Origin: Calditerrivibrio sp.
Lineage (GTDB): Bacteria; Chrysiogenota; Deferribacteres; Deferribacterales; Calditerrivibrionaceae
NCBI GenBank assembly: GCA_020217115.1
Contig: JAIWOA010000120.1
Location: 1-9,271, forward strand
Direction: 5' to 3'
Length of the DNA stretch: 9,271 bases
The position numbers and the translations under genes are program-made. The notes under the pieces were generated by a model. That model had not been told where the DNA came from. It did not search any database and saw nothing but the letters and a program-made list of their open reading frames with translations. Below are positions 6,704 through 9,271 of this stretch, one piece after another; the first letter of the stretch is position 1, and every line of letters begins with the position of its first letter.

Positions 6704-7411
6704 ATGAGTAAAATAATTGTTGCCCTTGATTTTAACCAATTTGAAGAGGCAAAGCAACTTATAGATAAGACAAAGGATCTCATTGAGTATTATAAAGTTG
6801 GTCTGGAAAGCTATATCTCTTGTGGGGAAAAACTGTTAAATTATATACAAGAACAGGGTAAAAAGATTTTTCTCGATCTAAAGTTCCACGATATACCAAA
6901 TACAGTATCATCTGCCACTGTAGCATCCCTGAAGTACAATGTAGATATTGTCAACATGCATACACAAGGTGGAATAGAGATGATGAGCAATACAGTAAAG
7001 ATGGTAACCGATTACTGTAATGCAAAAAACATTAAGAAACCAAAAATTATTGGGGTAACACTTCTAACATCCCTTGACTTAGATTATATGAAAAACCACA
7101 GAATAAATTTCGATTCAACAGAGGAATATGTTTTACATCTTGCAAGAAATGCAAAAATTAGTGGACTTGACGGAGTTGTATCTTCTCCTAAAGAAACTGT
7201 TATCATAAAGGAAAATTTAGGTAAAGATTTTATCACTATAACACCGGGTATAAGGCCAGCCTATGAACAACTTGGTGATCAGAAAAGGGTGATGACACCA
7301 AAGGAAGCAAAAATTACAGGAACAGATTTTATGGTTATAGGAAGACCGATTACAAAGGCAGCTGATCCCCAAAAGGCTGTATTGAATATATTGGAGGAAT
7401 TAAATGACTGA
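6704..7411 (+). CDS. pyrF: Orotidine 5'-phosphate decarboxylase
   Basis: It decarboxylates OMP to UMP, the last step of de novo pyrimidine synthesis. The 235 residues match the usual bacterial size and form a single TIM barrel. The catalytic motif is FLDLKFHDIPNT (56-67), with the Asp58, Lys60 and Asp63 array. Asp9 in VALDF and Lys31 in YKVG are also in place. The phosphate-binding end shows TPGIRP (180-185) and VIGRPIT (211-217). Its stop codon overlaps the pyrE start by 8 bases, so the two are translationally coupled. The gene sits directly behind the fumarase terminator with no promoter of its own visible, so expression may depend on read-through. Confidence 0.96.
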   Translation: MSKIIVALDFNQFEEAKQLIDKTKDLIEYYKVGLESYISCGEKLLNYIQEQGKKIFLDLKFHDIPNTVSSATVASLKYNVDIVNMHTQGGIEMMSNTVKMVTDYCNAKNIKKPKIIGVTLLTSLDLDYMKNHRINFDSTEEYVLHLARNAKISGLDGVVSSPKETVIIKENLGKDFITITPGIRPAYEQLGDQKRVMTPKEAKITGTDFMVIGRPITKAADPQKAVLNILEELND

Positions 7412-7979
7412 AGAACAGATCTTAAGTACATATCAAAGACATGGGGCACTTTTAAAGGGACATTTTCTCCTTTCCTCAGGACTTCATAGCGACACATATT
7501 TACAAACTGCCCTCGTAATGCAATACCCTGTAATTGCAGAATCTATCATAGGTGAACTTGTGAAAAAGGTTTATGATATACCTTTTGATACCGTTGTAAG
7601 TCCTGCAATAGGGGGGATAAGGTTTGGATATGAATTTGCCAGACTATTAAGAAAAAGAGCCATTTTTACGGAGAGAGAAAATAATGAAATGTCTCTCAGG
7701 AGAGGCTTTACGATAAAACCTGGAGAATCTGTAATGATAGCAGAAGATGTAGTTACCACAGGCAAATCAACATTGGAATGTCTGAAGGTAGCTGAAGCAC
7801 ATGGAGCAAAGATTGTTGGTATAGTATGTATGGTTGACAGAAGTGGAGGAACAGTACATTTTGACTATCCATTTTTCCCTTTAGTAAGAGTCAATGTAGG
7901 AACCTACAACCCTGAGGATTGTCCTATGTGCAAAGAGGGACTACCCCTTGTGAAACCTGGAAGTAGAAAGATTTTATAG
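7404..7979 (+). CDS. pyrE: Orotate phosphoribosyltransferase
   Basis: It joins orotate to PRPP to make OMP, the substrate of the PyrF encoded just upstream. The 191 residues fit the short bacterial form. The PRPP loop is VMIAEDVVTTGKST (110-123). A flexible catalytic-loop region lies around RENNEMSLRRGF (91-102). The C-terminus has CPMCKEG (173-179), a pair of cysteines often seen in this subgroup of PyrE proteins, possibly structural. The ATG at 7404 lies inside the end of pyrF and is preceded by GGAGG (7393-7397) at 6 bases. A hairpin follows the stop codon. Confidence 0.95.
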   Translation: MTEEQILSTYQRHGALLKGHFLLSSGLHSDTYLQTALVMQYPVIAESIIGELVKKVYDIPFDTVVSPAIGGIRFGYEFARLLRKRAIFTERENNEMSLRRGFTIKPGESVMIAEDVVTTGKSTLECLKVAEAHGAKIVGIVCMVDRSGGTVHFDYPFFPLVRVNVGTYNPEDCPMCKEGLPLVKPGSRKIL

Positions 7980-7982
7980 AAG

Positions 7983-8006
7983 ATAGGGGGATTTTATATC
8001 CCCTAT
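7983..8006. terminator. Hairpin between convergent pyrE and the GH57 gene
   Basis: ATAGGGGG pairs with TCCCCTAT (8 bp including one G.T) around an 8-base loop. It begins 4 bases after the pyrE stop and ends 12 bases before the stop of the opposing gene, so it may end transcripts from both sides. The T runs on either side are weak, so efficiency is uncertain. Confidence 0.55.
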
Positions 8007-8017
8007 TATACAAGAAA

Positions 8018-9271
8018 CTAAACGATCCAGGAACTTAGATCCTTTTTAACAACATCTATTTTTACATAACTATATACGGGTGCCCTATCCAGAAGATTTT
8101 TACCTTTGTAAAGCTCAAAAGCTATTTCGAATGGTTTTACATCTTCTTCAATATCTAACCAGAATAGAAGTTCTATTCCATCTTCAAATCTAAATTCTTT
8201 CAAATTAATAACATTACCATTTTCAATAATTTTATTGTTTGATAAATCTATTTTAATGCGTTCACCATAAGTTTTATCGATAACATGTAAAGATATCGAC
8301 TCCTTAGATCCCTTTAAAGAAGCTAAATTGCCCGTTAGCATTATAAAAAGGTAACTTCCGGAAAACCCCCATCTCATCCTTTTTAGATAGATAGCATCTG
8401 TATGCATTGCAGACATATCAAATTTTATGTCAACCTCTCCAGAACCCATATAATCAAAAATAGAGTCAAGCCTACCATCAAAATTACTGTATATTTCACT
8501 TACAGGCTTTGTTAAAGTCTGTTTTTTACTTATGGTTTTTATCGGTAAATCAACAATAGCTGGTGAGTCAATACCCAATATACTATAACCATTTTTTATA
8601 TGCTTTCTAAAAAGGTAGTCAATAACATCAGCCTGTTCCGTATAGTGATCATCTCCATACCACCAGAACCAATCGCTTCCTTGAGCGATATGAAGTTCCC
8701 TGTAGAAACCTTCAACCTGTTCAGAAGTTAGCTCATCTTTCTTATTGTCAAAGGCTCTTCTTAGATCATATAGCATCTCCCATGCCCTATTCTTTTCATG
8801 GTGACCCATCCATGTAGAAAAATTACCATATATCCATGAACCACTTGCAATATTTATCAACCTTTCCTCTGAAATCTTTTCATTTAAAATTGCTTCGGAG
8901 TAGGTTAAGATATCTACCCATTCAAGGGAAGATATTGTTTTATAAAAAGATGTAAAAAAATCTCTACCATTATTTTTATAAAATTCCCATGCATTCTCAC
9001 CGTCAAGTATTACAGATACATGAGGGGAAAAATTACAACTGTCATAAATATCTTTTAATCTCCGAACAAAATCGTTTACTGCCGAATCAGCATCCATGCC
9101 ACTGTATACAAAACCCAAAAGATCACTGAGTTCTTTATCCCTGAAAAATAGATTAACTCTACCATCCTCATTTTGAAAAAAGAACTTTTTATACAATCGA
9201 TTTCGGTTAAATCTATTTTTAAGATCAAAATTCAAACTTCTCGACAATATATCTTCATCCGTAGCAACCCA
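8018..9271 (-). CDS. Glycoside hydrolase family 57 protein (N-terminal part outside the window)
   Basis: The frame is open to the right edge and encodes 417 residues of the C-terminal part. A TTG at 9247 is not the start: the residues before it read WVATDEDI, a conserved GH57 segment, so the gene continues beyond the window. Other family signatures are LFFRDKELSDLLGF (about 41-54), VILDGENAWEFY (about 87-98), GSWIYGNFSTWMGHHEKNRAW (about 144-164, given here in two parts: GSWIYGNFSTW and MGHHEKNRAW) and GSDWFWWYGDDH (about 198-209). After about residue 290 comes a region rich in predicted beta strands, probably a C-terminal beta-sandwich. GH57 enzymes act on alpha-glucans (alpha-amylase, branching enzyme, 4-alpha-glucanotransferase, pullulanase). 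Which activity this has cannot be told, because the N-terminal barrel regions with most catalytic markers are missing. It converges on pyrE and is unlikely to share regulation with it. Confidence 0.88.
   Translation of the reverse strand, partial: WVATDEDILSRSLNFDLKNRFNRNRLYKKFFFQNEDGRVNLFFRDKELSDLLGFVYSGMDADSAVNDFVRRLKDIYDSCNFSPHVSVILDGENAWEFYKNNGRDFFTSFYKTISSLEWVDILTYSEAILNEKISEERLINIASGSWIYGNFSTWMGHHEKNRAWEMLYDLRRAFDNKKDELTSEQVEGFYRELHIAQGSDWFWWYGDDHYTEQADVIDYLFRKHIKNGYSILGIDSPAIVDLPIKTISKKQTLTKPVSEIYSNFDGRLDSIFDYMGSGEVDIKFDMSAMHTDAIYLKRMRWGFSGSYLFIMLTGNLASLKGSKESISLHVIDKTYGERIKIDLSNNKIIENGNVINLKEFRFEDGIELLFWLDIEEDVKPFEIAFELYKGKNLLDRAPVYSYVKIDVVKKDLSSWIV

Noticed and set aside
9245..9247. 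TTG as the start of the GH57 gene
   Set aside because: The frame stays open to the window edge and the upstream residues WVATDEDI are family-conserved, so the gene is truncated by the window rather than starting here.

Overview
The window is an AT-rich bacterial stretch (my estimate is about 35% GC) with seven protein genes, one of them cut by the right edge, plus a short leader-peptide ORF. Everything looks like chromosomal core metabolism. I see no mobile element, phage gene, CRISPR array, tRNA or rRNA. The gene set is an AcnB-type aconitase, an oxygen-sensitive class I fumarase, a Thermotoga-like DAHP synthase and a GH57 glycosidase. With the AT-rich composition, this suggests an anaerobic or microaerophilic, possibly thermophilic bacterium. 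A member of the Deferribacterota (for example a Calditerrivibrio relative) is my best guess, but it is inference from style, not proof.

Layout. On the minus strand, read right to left from about 4.8 kb: acnB (4769-2217), a short GC-rich terminator, a RlmI-like SAM-dependent methyltransferase (2175-1342), a 266-base leader region, and a type I-beta DAHP synthase (1075-62). On the plus strand from about 5.0 kb: class I fumarase (5043-6662), a strong terminator touching the next ribosome binding site, then pyrF (6704-7411) overlapping pyrE (7404-7979). A convergent GH57 gene (minus, ending at 8018) runs off the right edge. acnB and the fumarase gene diverge from a 273-base intergenic region with a good sigma70-type promoter for each.

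Main discovery. The region between the methyltransferase and the DAHP synthase gene encodes a 40-residue leader peptide (1297-1175, minus strand). It carries seven phenylalanine codons and one tyrosine codon in an eight-codon block, close to its stop. It is followed by a GC-rich hairpin with a U tract. A competing pairing between the end of the peptide ORF and the left arm of the terminator is visible. This is the architecture of a ribosome-mediated transcription attenuator sensing Phe (and probably Tyr) supply, placed in front of the first enzyme of aromatic amino acid synthesis.

Second-tier regulatory observations. A perfect 8+2+8 palindrome fills the -35/-10 spacer of the fumarase promoter, and 14 bases of it recur just upstream of the acnB -35 box. 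A 10-base palindrome lies at the predicted acnB transcription start. The terminator after the fumarase gene begins only 7 bases after its stop codon and ends at the pyrF Shine-Dalgarno. That geometry resembles the coupled rph-pyrE attenuator of Escherichia coli.

Together, acnB and the fumarase supply two hydratase steps of the TCA cycle, pyrF and pyrE the last two steps of UMP synthesis, and the DAHP synthase the entry to the shikimate pathway. The methyltransferase probably modifies RNA, and the GH57 enzyme probably acts on alpha-glucans.
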